DNA of 64,000 bases from an uncultured Bacteroidia bacterium (GCA_902786745.1 CADADR010000007.1:1-64000), one strand, 5' to 3'. Positions 43,562-53,482 are shown, counted from the first letter of the stretch. The notes: generated by a model from the letters alone, not told the origin. Numbers and translations are program-made.

Positions 43562-44518
43562 TTATTTCAGACCACCAACGAGGCCAAGGGAATCGAGGTC
43601 ATGACACAACTTCATCGTAAACAATTCCGAGCCTTTCTTATTCAGATGGGTGTAATTGTAAAAATTACTGGAATCGAAACTGATATCGCATGAATAATAA
43701 TTCAATATCGGAACACTGCACATCGTTGCAATAGCGGTAAAAACCGAATCGCTGGTATGAACATCAGAAACCTGATAAAAAGGCTCAAATACAGGTGACT
43801 TGACAAACACAACCTTTTCGCCTTCCTTACGCGCTTGTTCTACAAAGAGATTCATTTTTCGAGCTATATCCATGTCACATGATTCAGCTATCGGAGTACC
43901 TGCCATGGGTAATGGAGCAACATTCCATGCATAGTCATTTCCCCTGTATCCCTTATACATTCCACCATCGGCAAATTCTGTCTTTCCGAAAAAAGCCTGA
44001 ATACCCGCCTCGATGTCATCACGATATCCAAAATATCGACACAAAGGTATCATCCTATCCACAATAGATATATCCTTAACGTCTTTAACGGCAGAAATCA
44101 AAGTGTTATCGCAGATATATGGGAAAAACTGCTCTCTTTCATAGCGTTCATCCGATAATATACCCAACGTGCTCAGATAATCCGTGTTGATGATTACCAT
44201 TTTAGGCTTTGAATTATATCTGCAATATGTTTCATAACGAACAAGCTGCATATCAAAATTATGCCCGTCCAACCCCAAATTGTATGAGTTACAATGCAAC
44301 AATGAATCAAGAATGAATGTATTGTATCCACACCATGCTCTTGAACTGCCCAACACCACCAAATCCGCATTGATTTGACCAGAATAAACATCGTTCCATA
44401 CTGCATATTTCCTAATATCAGTCTTCCTCAATCCTGATGAAATCATGTAATCTACCCCAAAAGCTAACGCAATCATCACTGAAAGCCAAATAAAGAACCT
44501 CACTAGAAATTTTTTCAT
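43562..44518 (-). CDS. SGNH-like hydrolase/acyltransferase partner of MBOAT
   Basis: A 318-residue single-pass protein: an N-terminal membrane anchor (FLVRFFIWLSVMIALAFGVD) followed by a periplasmic SGNH-type domain. Block I is VVLGSSRAWCGYN with the likely catalytic serine, and the C-terminal D/H block is YTHLNKKGSELF. Such proteins (AlgX, DltD-like) receive or transfer acyl groups delivered by a membrane O-acyltransferase. The MBOAT gene is 6 bp upstream, so the pair likely acetylates the polysaccharide outside the inner membrane. Confidence 0.82.
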   Translation of the reverse strand: MKKFLVRFFIWLSVMIALAFGVDYMISSGLRKTDIRKYAVWNDVYSGQINADLVVLGSSRAWCGYNTFILDSLLHCNSYNLGLDGHNFDMQLVRYETYCRYNSKPKMVIINTDYLSTLGILSDERYEREQFFPYICDNTLISAVKDVKDISIVDRMIPLCRYFGYRDDIEAGIQAFFGKTEFADGGMYKGYRGNDYAWNVAPLPMAGTPIAESCDMDIARKMNLFVEQARKEGEKVVFVKSPVFEPFYQVSDVHTSDSVFTAIATMCSVPILNYYSCDISFDSSNFYNYTHLNKKGSELFTMKLCHDLDSLGLVGGLK

Positions 44519-44524
44519 AACGGT

Positions 44525-45964
44525 TCAAAATTGGAAATAAATGAAGCTCTCGGCATGTCCACCCAACCAAAACAACAAGGCAACCATCACATAATAGATA
44601 CCGAACTTAAGCACATGACTCTTGATGCCACTCAAATCAAAGGCATGGTCACGGTCGCGTTGCAACCACTCCACGACAAGCATCACCGCGACACTCAACA
44701 CAACGGGAATATAATAATGCCTATCGTCTAACCATGGAACGCTGAGCAAACTCTTATCAAACATGCCACACAAATAATGCCATGCCTCCGTGATGTTACT
44801 TGCTCTAAAGATAATCCAGCCCACCACAGCTAGCAGGAAGGTCAGCAGCATTTGACCCGCCTCTTTCCATGTCGGCAACCACCGACCAGCAGCCACAACA
44901 TCAGTATACTTCCGGTTCTTTCCTAGTAATATTAACGGAAGGAACAAAAGGGCATGATAGGCGCCCCAAACGATGAACGTCCAATTGGCGCCATGCCAAA
45001 AACCACTCAATAGGAATATGACAAAAGTATTGCGCACCACTTTTGCCTTGCTTACTCGACTGCCTCCTAAAGGAATGTATACATAGTCACGAAACCACGT
45101 TGTCAATGAGATATGCCAACGGCGCCAAAACTCGGCAATATCACGACTGAAATATGGCATGTTAAAGTTGCGCATCAACTTAATGCCAAACAACTTGGCA
45201 GTACCGATGGCGATATCCGAATAACCCGAGAAATCGCCATAAATCTGGAAGGAGAACATGACAGCCGCCAATAGTAGGGTACTTCCTGATTGAGACTGAT
45301 AGTTGTTGAATACCTGATCGACATAAATGGCACAATTATCGGCCACTACCATCTTCTTGAATAATCCCCATAGGATTTGCCTCATCCCATCAACGGCAGT
45401 ATCGTAATCAAAATGACGTGCCTTCTCGAATTGAGGCAGCAGATTGGTAGCGCGCTCAATAGGGCCAGCCACCAATTGAGGAAAGAAACTCACAAATGCA
45501 AAAAACTGAATAACATCGTGCGTGGGAGCCAATTTGCCTCGATACACATCGATGCTATAGCTCAAGGCTTGGAAAGTATAGAACGAGATACCGACAGGCA
45601 GAATAATGTTCAAAAGCAAACCATCAGAGGATAGACCAAACAACTGCGCAAATTCCTTTGCAAAGAAATCATAATACTTGAATACGCCGAGAATCAACAG
45701 ATTCAGCACAATATTCAAGGCACTAATCGTTTTTGCTTTCCTTGGCGAGTCTTTATATTTTTCGATGAGCAAACCGCTCCCCCAACTGCAAAATGAAGTG
45801 AAGGCTATAAGAAACAGAAAACGCCAATCCCACCACCCGTAGAAGACATAGGATGCCACAACGATAAATAGGTTCTGCAGTTTCAGGTTCTTATTGAAAA
45901 CGAACCAATAAAGCAGAAAAACTACTGGAAGGAATATGGCAAACTCTATCGAATTAAACAACAT
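44525..45964 (-). CDS. MBOAT family O-acyltransferase (AlgI/DltB-like)
   Basis: A 479-residue multi-pass MBOAT enzyme. The block WRRWHISLTTWFRDYVYIPLG and the invariant histidine in SGFWHGANWTFIVWG are both intact, as in AlgI, PatA and DltB. About ten membrane helices are visible. It should pass an acyl group from a cytoplasmic donor to a periplasmic acceptor, here via the SGNH-like protein coded just downstream. Confidence 0.93.
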   Translation of the reverse strand: MLFNSIEFAIFLPVVFLLYWFVFNKNLKLQNLFIVVASYVFYGWWDWRFLFLIAFTSFCSWGSGLLIEKYKDSPRKAKTISALNIVLNLLILGVFKYYDFFAKEFAQLFGLSSDGLLLNIILPVGISFYTFQALSYSIDVYRGKLAPTHDVIQFFAFVSFFPQLVAGPIERATNLLPQFEKARHFDYDTAVDGMRQILWGLFKKMVVADNCAIYVDQVFNNYQSQSGSTLLLAAVMFSFQIYGDFSGYSDIAIGTAKLFGIKLMRNFNMPYFSRDIAEFWRRWHISLTTWFRDYVYIPLGGSRVSKAKVVRNTFVIFLLSGFWHGANWTFIVWGAYHALLFLPLILLGKNRKYTDVVAAGRWLPTWKEAGQMLLTFLLAVVGWIIFRASNITEAWHYLCGMFDKSLLSVPWLDDRHYYIPVVLSVAVMLVVEWLQRDRDHAFDLSGIKSHVLKFGIYYVMVALLFWLGGHAESFIYFQF

Positions 45965-45989
45965 ATTGCAAAACTCTCTTCACAAACCA

Positions 45990-47120
45990 TTAAAACGATT
46001 TACACTTCTTTTTCAGCCAAGACAATGGCGAAACTATTGCCTTGCCCAATCTATAGGCGTAGGACTTTCGAACAGATTGTCCTTCTTTCAAATCACGTAT
46101 AATCGCTTCCACACTATAACCTTTGCTTTCCAGATAAGACTTTGATTCTTTGATAAAATCTTCCTTTTCTGCCATAATAGCCACTGGAAGGACATCCAAG
46201 TATCCCCTAACTTTAATCTTTTCCAGCAACACCTCTGGGCATGGGTATTTATTTGCATAATACAATTGGGTATCAAAAACTCCTTTGTAATATCGGAATC
46301 TCCCATTAGCATCAATCGGCGAAGATGCGCTTCCCTCATGAGAGCGGTACACAGCTGTGTCAACAGGCAAATACCCCACCTTGGAATGATACAACCATTC
46401 CAACATATACATATAGGTACCATCAACAAAACTTTTTTGCTTCTCTATTAAATCCAACAGCTCTTTTTTATACACCCATGTCATTGGCGCCAAATAACCT
46501 GGTTTAATTAAATGTTGTTCATAAGAAGTTGGTCGAAATTGACCTTGTTCCTCATACAATGATTGGGTCAACACTTTTGTTGCTTCATCAAACCTACTAT
46601 AGTCAGTATAACAAACGCCCACCTCCTCATGCTCCTCCAAGTAATCCACCTGTTTCTGCAACTTCAAGGGATCCGTCCAATAGTCGTCGCCTTCGCAAAG
46701 AGCAATGTATTTCACGTTTGTTGTAAACCCCACAAGGTTCTTAGTCTTGGCTTTACCTATAGAATAATGATTGTATTTCAGGAAGAGAACACAGAAATAG
46801 CAATTCTTATTCTCTTTATGTTGTGCATATATGCGAAGATATTCATCGGTTTCCTCTGGCGTCGAAAGACCAATATCTCTCCTATCGAAATTATCATCAA
46901 GATATTTCTTTATTACTTCAGCTTCACCATCGGTGCTGGCATCATCGCAAATAATGCATACAAAAGGAAATGATGTCTGCTGCATCACGAAACCATCCAT
47001 GGCATCAGTAATATAATTGGCATGGTTATAAGTCATGCATGTCACCTTAACCAAAAAATTGGGCTCATTAACCATTTCATCTTGTTCAACAAAAAACTCT
47101 CCACCAAATACTTTTGTCAT
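45990..47120 (-). CDS. GT2 glycosyltransferase
   Basis: A 376-residue GT2 enzyme. VKVTCMTYNHANYITDAMDG opens the fold, IICDDASTDGEAEVI carries the acidic pair and ALCEGDDYWTDPLKLQKQVD is the DXD block (in parts: ALCEGDDYWTDPLKL). The C-terminus is basic and amphipathic. The frame starts at TTG 47159, but ATG 47120 is the first good start; ATG 47075 is also possible. It follows pseI directly, which makes it a candidate for adding the pseudaminic acid branch or its acceptor. Confidence 0.85.
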   Translation of the reverse strand: MTKVFGGEFFVEQDEMVNEPNFLVKVTCMTYNHANYITDAMDGFVMQQTSFPFVCIICDDASTDGEAEVIKKYLDDNFDRRDIGLSTPEETDEYLRIYAQHKENKNCYFCVLFLKYNHYSIGKAKTKNLVGFTTNVKYIALCEGDDYWTDPLKLQKQVDYLEEHEEVGVCYTDYSRFDEATKVLTQSLYEEQGQFRPTSYEQHLIKPGYLAPMTWVYKKELLDLIEKQKSFVDGTYMYMLEWLYHSKVGYLPVDTAVYRSHEGSASSPIDANGRFRYYKGVFDTQLYYANKYPCPEVLLEKIKVRGYLDVLPVAIMAEKEDFIKESKSYLESKGYSVEAIIRDLKEGQSVRKSYAYRLGKAIVSPLSWLKKKCKSF

Positions 47121-47159
47121 ATCACTTCTAAAAAGATACTTTCCTTTTATTATCAGCAA

Positions 47160-48170
47160 TCATATTACCAACATATCCATCGAGAATCGCTCACCTTTCT
47201 TGCAATCACGAGAAAAATGTTTACCTAATACTTCCGATAAAAAGATTGGATGTAAACCGTAACCCGGTCTAACACTCCTAACATTCTCCTCTGTAACAAC
47301 TTCTCCAGTCTTAATGTCTTCAGCCACATACAGCGAACGGCAAAACTCTCGTCCCTTAATCTTTGAAGGATCATAAGGATAGTTCACCTCACCAAGGGCT
47401 TTTTCCACTTGTCGAATACCTTCAACCATAGCTTTGAACTCTTGAGCCTCCATTGAAAACGCACTGTCAGGTCCACCAATTGAACGGTTAATGATGAAAT
47501 GCTTCTCCACCACCTCGGCGCCCAAAGCCACGGCTGTCATGGGCACCACACTACCTTCTGTGTGATCAGAGACACCCACTTTGACGCCAAAACGTTGCTT
47601 CATATCCGGGATGGTGAGCAAGTTGGCGTCTTCGATAGGAGCTGGATAGGCCGAAGTGCATTTAAGCAGCGTGATATCTTCGCAACCTTCACCACGAATC
47701 GTTTCCAAGGCAAGGCGAATATCTTCTTCCATGGCAATACCTGTGGAGAGAATGATTGGCTTGTGTTTCTGAGCAATATTTTTGATAAGCGGAATATCTG
47801 TGATTTCAAAACTGGCTATTTTGTAAATTGGGTTGCCGAGTTCTTCAAGGAAATCCACTGCTGTTTTGTCAAACGGGGTGGAAAAACAGACCAATCCTTC
47901 CTCTTTGGCCACATGGAAGATTTCTTCGTGCCATTCCCAAGGGGTATATGCCTTTTGGTAAAGCGTATACAAGGTCTCACCTTCCCATAGCCCCTTCCCC
48001 AAACGGAAATCAGGAGCGTCGCAATTCAAAGTCAAGGTATCAGCTGTATAAGTCTGTATCTTAATGGCATCTGCGCCTGCTGCTTTGGCTGCTCGAACGC
48101 TATCAAGAGCAACTTTTTTATTGCCGTTATGATTGGCCGATAGTTCTGCAATGACAAATGTTTTGCTCAT
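47160..48170 (-). CDS. pseI: Pseudaminic acid synthase
   Basis: A 336-residue NeuB-family enzyme condensing 2,4-diacetamido-2,4,6-trideoxy-altrose with phosphoenolpyruvate. The PseI type is supported by GADAIKIQTYTADTLTL, WEGETLYTLYQKAYTPWEWH, the PEP site region CFSTPFDKTAVDFL and KIASFEITDIPLI. The C-terminal antifreeze-like (SAF) domain starts near residue 285 (GREFCRSLYVAEDIKTGE). The NeuB branch normally has different segments at these sites. It shares a base with the stop of the GNAT gene (TAATG-type junction). Confidence 0.92.
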   Translation of the reverse strand: MSKTFVIAELSANHNGNKKVALDSVRAAKAAGADAIKIQTYTADTLTLNCDAPDFRLGKGLWEGETLYTLYQKAYTPWEWHEEIFHVAKEEGLVCFSTPFDKTAVDFLEELGNPIYKIASFEITDIPLIKNIAQKHKPIILSTGIAMEEDIRLALETIRGEGCEDITLLKCTSAYPAPIEDANLLTIPDMKQRFGVKVGVSDHTEGSVVPMTAVALGAEVVEKHFIINRSIGGPDSAFSMEAQEFKAMVEGIRQVEKALGEVNYPYDPSKIKGREFCRSLYVAEDIKTGEVVTEENVRSVRPGYGLHPIFLSEVLGKHFSRDCKKGERFSMDMLVI

Positions 48171-49177
48171 TATAAAGTCAACAAATAGTATAAATAATCA
48201 TTATCCCTGCCGTGTTCTTGATACCCTAACTTCTCATGATATTTAATGGATCTGAGGTTATTCGGTTTCACTTTGGCTGTAACCGCTTTGATACCGTATC
48301 TTGGCAAATCATGAAGAATAAGTCGTTCCCATTGTTCCGTTTGCCCCGTTCCTTGCGTGGAAGGATCAGCGATAATTCCTCTTTCCCATACGCCATCCCC
48401 TTCATTTGTGAGATTATAAGTGCCAACCAACATGCCACTTTTATATATGGCAAAATAAAGTCTATTTACATCATTTTTCAGTCGATCAATGAACTTAAAA
48501 TGACTCTCTTCGGAAATCAGCTCAGGATTCACCATCCAAAATCTCACACGGTCATCATTTCGCAGCGCAAGGATTTCACGCAACTGTTCAATAGAGCAAT
48601 CCGTATAATTAACAATCTGATAAAAGTCATTTCTAATAGAATGAATCACCACATCTTTATACTCATCATTAAAAAAGCAATGCTCCTTAAGCGTCGCCTC
48701 CCGGGTGAAGCCATTTGTTTCCAACACCTCATATAGGTGTGGACGCAAATCAAAAGCATAAGTGTATATCTTATGCAAGCCAAGGTCGTTGAACGCAACA
48801 TCTTTCAACATGGTCAAATAATTGGACCAATACTCAGCAAAATGCTCTTTTTCAAGCCCAGTGTCCATAATGAATGACACCTCTGCGTTGTTATCTATCC
48901 AATTTATATGCACCAAACCGCCATAACCTATGCATACGTCCTTCTCCAAATAAGAAAAAAGTATCTGGTCGGGTTGGGGGTTGTCGTACAACTTGGCCAC
49001 CACATTGTCGAAATACCGTTGCTGGTCATCCTCTGTAAGTGGGCACACCTGACGGAGGTGGTAAATCTGTTCATTGCGCCACTTCATGATATCGAAACGA
49101 TCTTCGTAACGAAGCGGCACAATTGAACAATCACCTTGGCAATATTCCTGTTGCTTTAAACAAATGTATGACGGCAT
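48170..49177 (-). CDS. Tandem GNAT protein, PseH-like
   Basis: A 335-residue protein with two acetyltransferase-like halves. The N-terminal half (about 18-180) is RimJ-like: CIGYGGLVHINWIDNNAEVS, with a YLTMLKDVAFNDLG helix. The C-terminal half (about 190-335) resembles PseH: RFWMVNPELISEESHFKFI, GTGQTEQWERLIL as acetyl-CoA loop and NLRSIKYHEKLGYQEHG. In many clusters PseH is separate or fused to the PseG hydrolase; here the hydrolase half is not present. The position between PseF and PseI fits acetylation of the 4-amino intermediate in pseudaminic acid synthesis. Confidence 0.75.
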   Translation of the reverse strand: MPSYICLKQQEYCQGDCSIVPLRYEDRFDIMKWRNEQIYHLRQVCPLTEDDQQRYFDNVVAKLYDNPQPDQILFSYLEKDVCIGYGGLVHINWIDNNAEVSFIMDTGLEKEHFAEYWSNYLTMLKDVAFNDLGLHKIYTYAFDLRPHLYEVLETNGFTREATLKEHCFFNDEYKDVVIHSIRNDFYQIVNYTDCSIEQLREILALRNDDRVRFWMVNPELISEESHFKFIDRLKNDVNRLYFAIYKSGMLVGTYNLTNEGDGVWERGIIADPSTQGTGQTEQWERLILHDLPRYGIKAVTAKVKPNNLRSIKYHEKLGYQEHGRDNDYLYYLLTL

Positions 49178-49182
49178 AGGCG

Positions 49183-49863
49183 TTACTTTCCATACAAGAG
49201 TTTGAACTTCATTTCGGCCAACTTCCAGTCTGTCTCGGTGTCAATATCCTGAATGGTAGTTTCATCTACCTCAATACCACCCACCTTGACATTGCCCGAA
49301 AGCCACTCCTTGGTCTTGTACCAATAGAAAGTCCCTGTATCATGATACTCTTTTGGCAAGTCCTGACTGCGACTATTTTCATATTCAGGCCAATGGCGCA
49401 TCATTGTGCCGTCTTCTATAAGATCGAGACAACGCCAAATGGGATAAGAAAACTGAACGACAGGATAGACACAGGTAAAGCCCGAGCGTTGCAATAGCTC
49501 AAAAGCAGATACCACATCTTTGCTTTGCACAAGAGGTGCTGTGGCATAGAAGCAACAGAAGTTGTCGAACTCCTGTCCAAGTTTCTGGTATTTGTCTAAC
49601 ACCTCTTTCAGTACATCAGCCGTAGTGGCAAAATCGCTGGCCGTTTCAGCAGAACGCATAAAAGGCACATTGGCCCCATACTGACGAGCTACTTCAGCAA
49701 TCTCTTCATCATCTGTCGACACCATTATTTCATCAAATAAACCGGAGTGCTTTGCAGCATCGATAGAATAAGCCAACATGGGCTTACCCAAGAAAGGTCT
49801 TACATTCTTACGTGGGATACGCTTGCTCCCTCCACGAGCCGGGATGATACAAAGGTTTTTCAT
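49183..49863 (-). CDS. pseF: Pseudaminic acid cytidylyltransferase
   Basis: A 226-residue CMP-sugar synthetase. The nucleotide-binding opening IIPARGGSKRIPRKNVRPFL is intact, and VSTDDEEIAEVARQYGANVPF, FYATAPLV and the C-terminal DIDTETDWKLAE are typical of PseF/NeuA. It would make CMP-pseudaminic acid. The start overlaps the pseC stop by 4 bp. Confidence 0.92.
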   Translation of the reverse strand: MKNLCIIPARGGSKRIPRKNVRPFLGKPMLAYSIDAAKHSGLFDEIMVSTDDEEIAEVARQYGANVPFMRSAETASDFATTADVLKEVLDKYQKLGQEFDNFCCFYATAPLVQSKDVVSAFELLQRSGFTCVYPVVQFSYPIWRCLDLIEDGTMMRHWPEYENSRSQDLPKEYHDTGTFYWYKTKEWLSGNVKVGGIEVDETTIQDIDTETDWKLAEMKFKLLYGK

Positions 49864-51026
49864 TTTGCCATATATTCGTTGACTTTGTCAATAACCCACC
49901 GCTGCTCCTCATCGGTCAACGTCGGGAACATCGGAAGAGCAAGGCACTTAGCATAATAATCCTCTGCCACTGGCATATCCCCAGCCTTCCAACCGAACTG
50001 ACGATAGTAAGGCATGAGGTGAGCTGGGATATAGAGCACTTGAGAATAGACCTTATTTGCTCTCAAATAATCATACAGGCCTTTACGTTTGTCCGCCTCT
50101 ACTTGAATCACATACAAATGAAAAGCATGCACAACATTATCCTGCCTAAAGGGTGTTTTCACTTCCGTTCCCTTGAAAGCCTCATCATAGCGCATGGCAA
50201 TTTCATTGCGGCGTTTCACACTCCAATCCAGACGTGACAATTGGGTCATACCCAAAGCAGCCTGCATTTCGGTGATGCGGTAGTTATAACCAAGTCCCTG
50301 CATTTCATAGTACCAGCCCCCATCGTTCTTTTCCAACAACGCAGGGTCTTTGGTAATACCATGTGTGCGAAACAGCGCCACTTTATCGTAAAGATCCCTG
50401 CGGTTGGTAGTAACCGCACCGCCTTCACCTGTAGCAATATGTTTCACAGGATGGAACGAGAAAACTGTTAGGTCCGCATATTTGCAGTTACCCACCTTTT
50501 GCCTCTCACCTTTGCTATCGATATAGCTGCCACCCGGTGCATGGCAAGCATCCACCACAATGGCAAAGCCATATTCGTCAGCCAGTTTGCGCAGGCGTTC
50601 CTCATCAATAGGATAACCAGCAAAGTCAACAGGGACTACTGCTTTGTATGTACCTTTCGGCGATGCTTTGAGAATTTGCTCCAGTTTATCCAAGTCCATC
50701 AAGAAGGTCTTGGCATCGATGTCGCAAAAGACAATTTCAGCACCGCAATAACGAAAACCATTGGCACTTGCGACAAAAGTGATGGGCGTTGTAATGACTC
50801 TATCACCTGGCCCGATATCCAATGCCATCGCACAGAGATGCAAAGCCGCAGTGCCATTGCTTACCATGCAAGCATATTTGCACCCTAAATACTCGGCAAA
50901 TTGCTTTTCAAATTCGCCTATAAGCGGCCCCTGGGTCATGAAGTCGGACTTCAATGCCGCAACCACAGCTTCGACATCCTCGTCTGTGATATGCTGGTGT
51001 CCGTATGGGATGGGCTTAGAGATCAT
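49860..51026 (-). CDS. pseC: UDP-4-amino-4,6-dideoxy-AltNAc transaminase
   Basis: A 388-residue DegT/DnrJ PLP aminotransferase. PseC-type segments are the opening ISKPIPYGHQHITDEDVEAV, SNGTAALHLCAMALDIGPGD and the PLP-lysine block VFSFHPVKHIATGEGGAV. It converts the 4-keto product of PseB to the 4-amino sugar. Both neighbours overlap it by 4 bp (ATGA), so pseB, pseC and pseF are translated as a coupled unit. Confidence 0.92.
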   Translation of the reverse strand: MISKPIPYGHQHITDEDVEAVVAALKSDFMTQGPLIGEFEKQFAEYLGCKYACMVSNGTAALHLCAMALDIGPGDRVITTPITFVASANGFRYCGAEIVFCDIDAKTFLMDLDKLEQILKASPKGTYKAVVPVDFAGYPIDEERLRKLADEYGFAIVVDACHAPGGSYIDSKGERQKVGNCKYADLTVFSFHPVKHIATGEGGAVTTNRRDLYDKVALFRTHGITKDPALLEKNDGGWYYEMQGLGYNYRITEMQAALGMTQLSRLDWSVKRRNEIAMRYDEAFKGTEVKTPFRQDNVVHAFHLYVIQVEADKRKGLYDYLRANKVYSQVLYIPAHLMPYYRQFGWKAGDMPVAEDYYAKCLALPMFPTLTDEEQRWVIDKVNEYMAK

Positions 51027-52045
51027 TTTACCTCAAAACTAGGGTCAACATACTTACGGATGTTTTCACGCATGCTTTCAACCGTTTCCCACTCGGTGTT
51101 ACTGTCGGAACTATAATGGAAACCATCTGGAACTGGTTTGGCATTGTGATGTCGGATGAATTCCTCACGGGAATACATGAACGACACCGAAGGAAGAATT
51201 ACAAAATACTTGCCTAGATCGACAGTGTCCAGAGCATCTGTAACCGTAATCATTTCTTCATGGAGTTTCTCGCCTGGACGAATACCCACTTCCACTTGCG
51301 GAATATTGGGAGCAATGGCAGTAGCCACATCTTTGATGTGATAAGAAGGAATTTTGGGAATAAAGATCTCACCACCAAGATGATGGCCGATGGCATACAT
51401 CACCATAGCCACACCCGCTTCAAGCGAGATGTTGAAACGCGTCATCCGCATATCAGTAATCGGAAGCTCTTTTGCTCCTTGTTCGCGAAGTTTCATGAAG
51501 AACGGAATAACCGACCCACGCGAACCCATTACATTTCCATAACGAACGACAGAGAACCGAATATCTTTAGATCCTTTGATGTTGTTTGCAGCAGTAAAGA
51601 GTTTATCACTAGTCAACTTAGTAGCACCATAGAGGTTGATAGGGGCGCATGCCTTGTCAGTACTCAAAGCCACCACATCGTGCACGCGGCATGCCAATGC
51701 GGCTTTGATAACATTTTGTGCACCGTGGACATTCGTCTTGATGCATTCCTCAGGATTGTATTCAGCCGTATCCACCTGTTTGATAGCAGCTGCATGGATG
51801 ATGACATCCACTCCCTCACAGGCACGGGTAAGGCGTTCCAAGTCTCGCACATCACCTATGAAGTAGCGCATCATCGGATACTTATTAGCTGGATACTTCA
51901 GCTTCAATTCATACTGTTTCAACTCGTCACGCGAGTAAATAATAATTTTCTTTACGTTGGGGTAATCTCTTAATATGACCTCAACAAATTTTTTACCGAA
52001 GGAACCTGTCCCACCAGTAATTAGAACTGTTTTATTGTTTAACAT
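51023..52045 (-). CDS. pseB: UDP-GlcNAc 4,6-dehydratase (inverting)
   Basis: A 340-residue short-chain dehydrogenase of the FlaA1/PseB type: ITGGTGSFGKKFVEVIL (NADP loop near residue 9), AAAIKQVDTAEYNPEE, LSTDKACAPINLYGATKL with the catalytic YGATK, and MRMTRFNISLEAGVAMV. First enzyme of pseudaminic acid synthesis, giving UDP-2-acetamido-2,6-dideoxy-arabino-hexos-4-ulose. It heads the pse block. Confidence 0.93.
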   Translation of the reverse strand: MLNNKTVLITGGTGSFGKKFVEVILRDYPNVKKIIIYSRDELKQYELKLKYPANKYPMMRYFIGDVRDLERLTRACEGVDVIIHAAAIKQVDTAEYNPEECIKTNVHGAQNVIKAALACRVHDVVALSTDKACAPINLYGATKLTSDKLFTAANNIKGSKDIRFSVVRYGNVMGSRGSVIPFFMKLREQGAKELPITDMRMTRFNISLEAGVAMVMYAIGHHLGGEIFIPKIPSYHIKDVATAIAPNIPQVEVGIRPGEKLHEEMITVTDALDTVDLGKYFVILPSVSFMYSREEFIRHHNAKPVPDGFHYSSDSNTEWETVESMRENIRKYVDPSFEVK

Positions 52046-52081
52046 AATTATTAATTATTATAAAAACCAGCAAACCACCAG

Positions 52082-53482
52082 CTAAACAATGACACTATTG
52101 ACTTTATCCGGATTGAATGTAGAATATATACTTTTAGATTGTTTTAACTCTTTGGATTCTTTCAAGAAAGTTTTAAAACTTATGTCATCATAAATTGCCC
52201 AAAAACAATTTTTATCATCTTCTTGAATGTATTTCGGAGTCAATCCATTCATATATAAATTACCCACCTTTTTACCCAGCGACAACGCTTCATATAATGC
52301 TGTTGAATTCTCTCCTATTACATGCTGAAATCTCATTATTGTAAACATAATATTGATTTGGTTATCATCAAGAATAATGTTCGAGACACTATTGACCACA
52401 TCTCTTTGCTCTTGCGATAGTTTCTCATTTGGATGAGGACGGAAATGAAAGATTACAGAAGGGTTCTTTTCTGCTAATTCAACAATTGACCTAAGAATTC
52501 TATTTGACGCACAAGGCTCTGAAATAACCAAGACTTCATTGTCCGCCAAATTCTCCATGGATTGACTCTCTAGATAAGCTGAAAAAGCCCAACCAATCTC
52601 CTGTATTTTATCTTCATCAATTCCATAAACAGTAGGCAGATGCAATTTCCCAAAAGAAAAAAAACGATCGGGAATGAATAATTCGTCTCTATACCCAGAA
52701 TATGTCATTGATTCGCCATAAGACACCCCATGTTGTAATTCAATTACTTCTATTTTATTGAGTTTTGCTGCTGGTATTAACTGAAGAAAATCCGCACGAC
52801 TAGGAGCTATCAATCTTTTAATCTTTAGCTTTCTAAACAACCTATAGTAAAGTTTTGTGTATAGGTAATTAAAATGTATAAAATAAGCCGTGAACGACCT
52901 TGTATGATAAATGCCCGGGTAATACTTATCAATTTGTTTTTCAATTTCATCAATAACTCTTTTATGCATTAAATTAAAAACCGGCCCCCAAAAAAAGGCT
53001 CTTGTTTTAGCCATCTTCCACAAAACATCATCATAAATGATTTTTTCAGAATGACAACGTGGAACAGCATGTCTCCCTTGAAATCTTCTTTCAAAAATAA
53101 TAAAACTTTGTTTTATATTGCTGTTATCAATAAGTGGATCCGTAAATTTATCAACATACATACCGTTGACTAATTCTTTTCTCATAAAAGCAAAAATAAA
53201 ATTATCATAGTGCATAGAAGAAAAGCAAAGTCTAAGTATTTGTTTCAAGGATTTCCATTCATACTCATCATAACAAAACAACATTTTAACATGATTCCAA
53301 AACGAAACCCTATTCTCCTTCCCATAGTTAGAATCATTTCCGTTAGCCTGATTAATCAAGCTTCTTCTATAATACCTTTTTAGATAATGAAATACAGGAA
53401 TATTATTAATTTTATAATCATAAAAACCGCCCTCTATTTCCTTCTTACAAGCCAGCTTCAGTATCTCATCCAATTCACTCAT
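52082..53482 (-). CDS. Putative sialyl/nonulosonate transferase-like protein
   Basis: A 466-residue protein of uncertain family and strongly AT-rich codon use. Three short motifs suggest a GT-B glycosyltransferase of the kind seen in bacterial sialyltransferases and KpsC/CDP-glycerol transferases: IELQHGVSYG, an HP motif in FHFRPHPNE and a serine motif in VIGENSTALYEAL. No signal peptide or clear membrane helix is seen. It sits directly upstream of pseB, so it is my best candidate for transfer of pseudaminic acid from CMP. Alternative: glycerol- or ribitol-phosphate transfer. Confidence 0.55.
   Translation of the reverse strand: MSELDEILKLACKKEIEGGFYDYKINNIPVFHYLKRYYRRSLINQANGNDSNYGKENRVSFWNHVKMLFCYDEYEWKSLKQILRLCFSSMHYDNFIFAFMRKELVNGMYVDKFTDPLIDNSNIKQSFIIFERRFQGRHAVPRCHSEKIIYDDVLWKMAKTRAFFWGPVFNLMHKRVIDEIEKQIDKYYPGIYHTRSFTAYFIHFNYLYTKLYYRLFRKLKIKRLIAPSRADFLQLIPAAKLNKIEVIELQHGVSYGESMTYSGYRDELFIPDRFFSFGKLHLPTVYGIDEDKIQEIGWAFSAYLESQSMENLADNEVLVISEPCASNRILRSIVELAEKNPSVIFHFRPHPNEKLSQEQRDVVNSVSNIILDDNQINIMFTIMRFQHVIGENSTALYEALSLGKKVGNLYMNGLTPKYIQEDDKNCFWAIYDDISFKTFLKESKELKQSKSIYSTFNPDKVNSVIV

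Noticed and set aside
47160..48170. Sialic acid synthase (NeuB) instead of PseI
   Set aside because: The PseI-specific segments (WEGETLYTLYQKAYTPWEWH) and the surrounding PseB, PseC, PseF genes point to pseudaminic acid.
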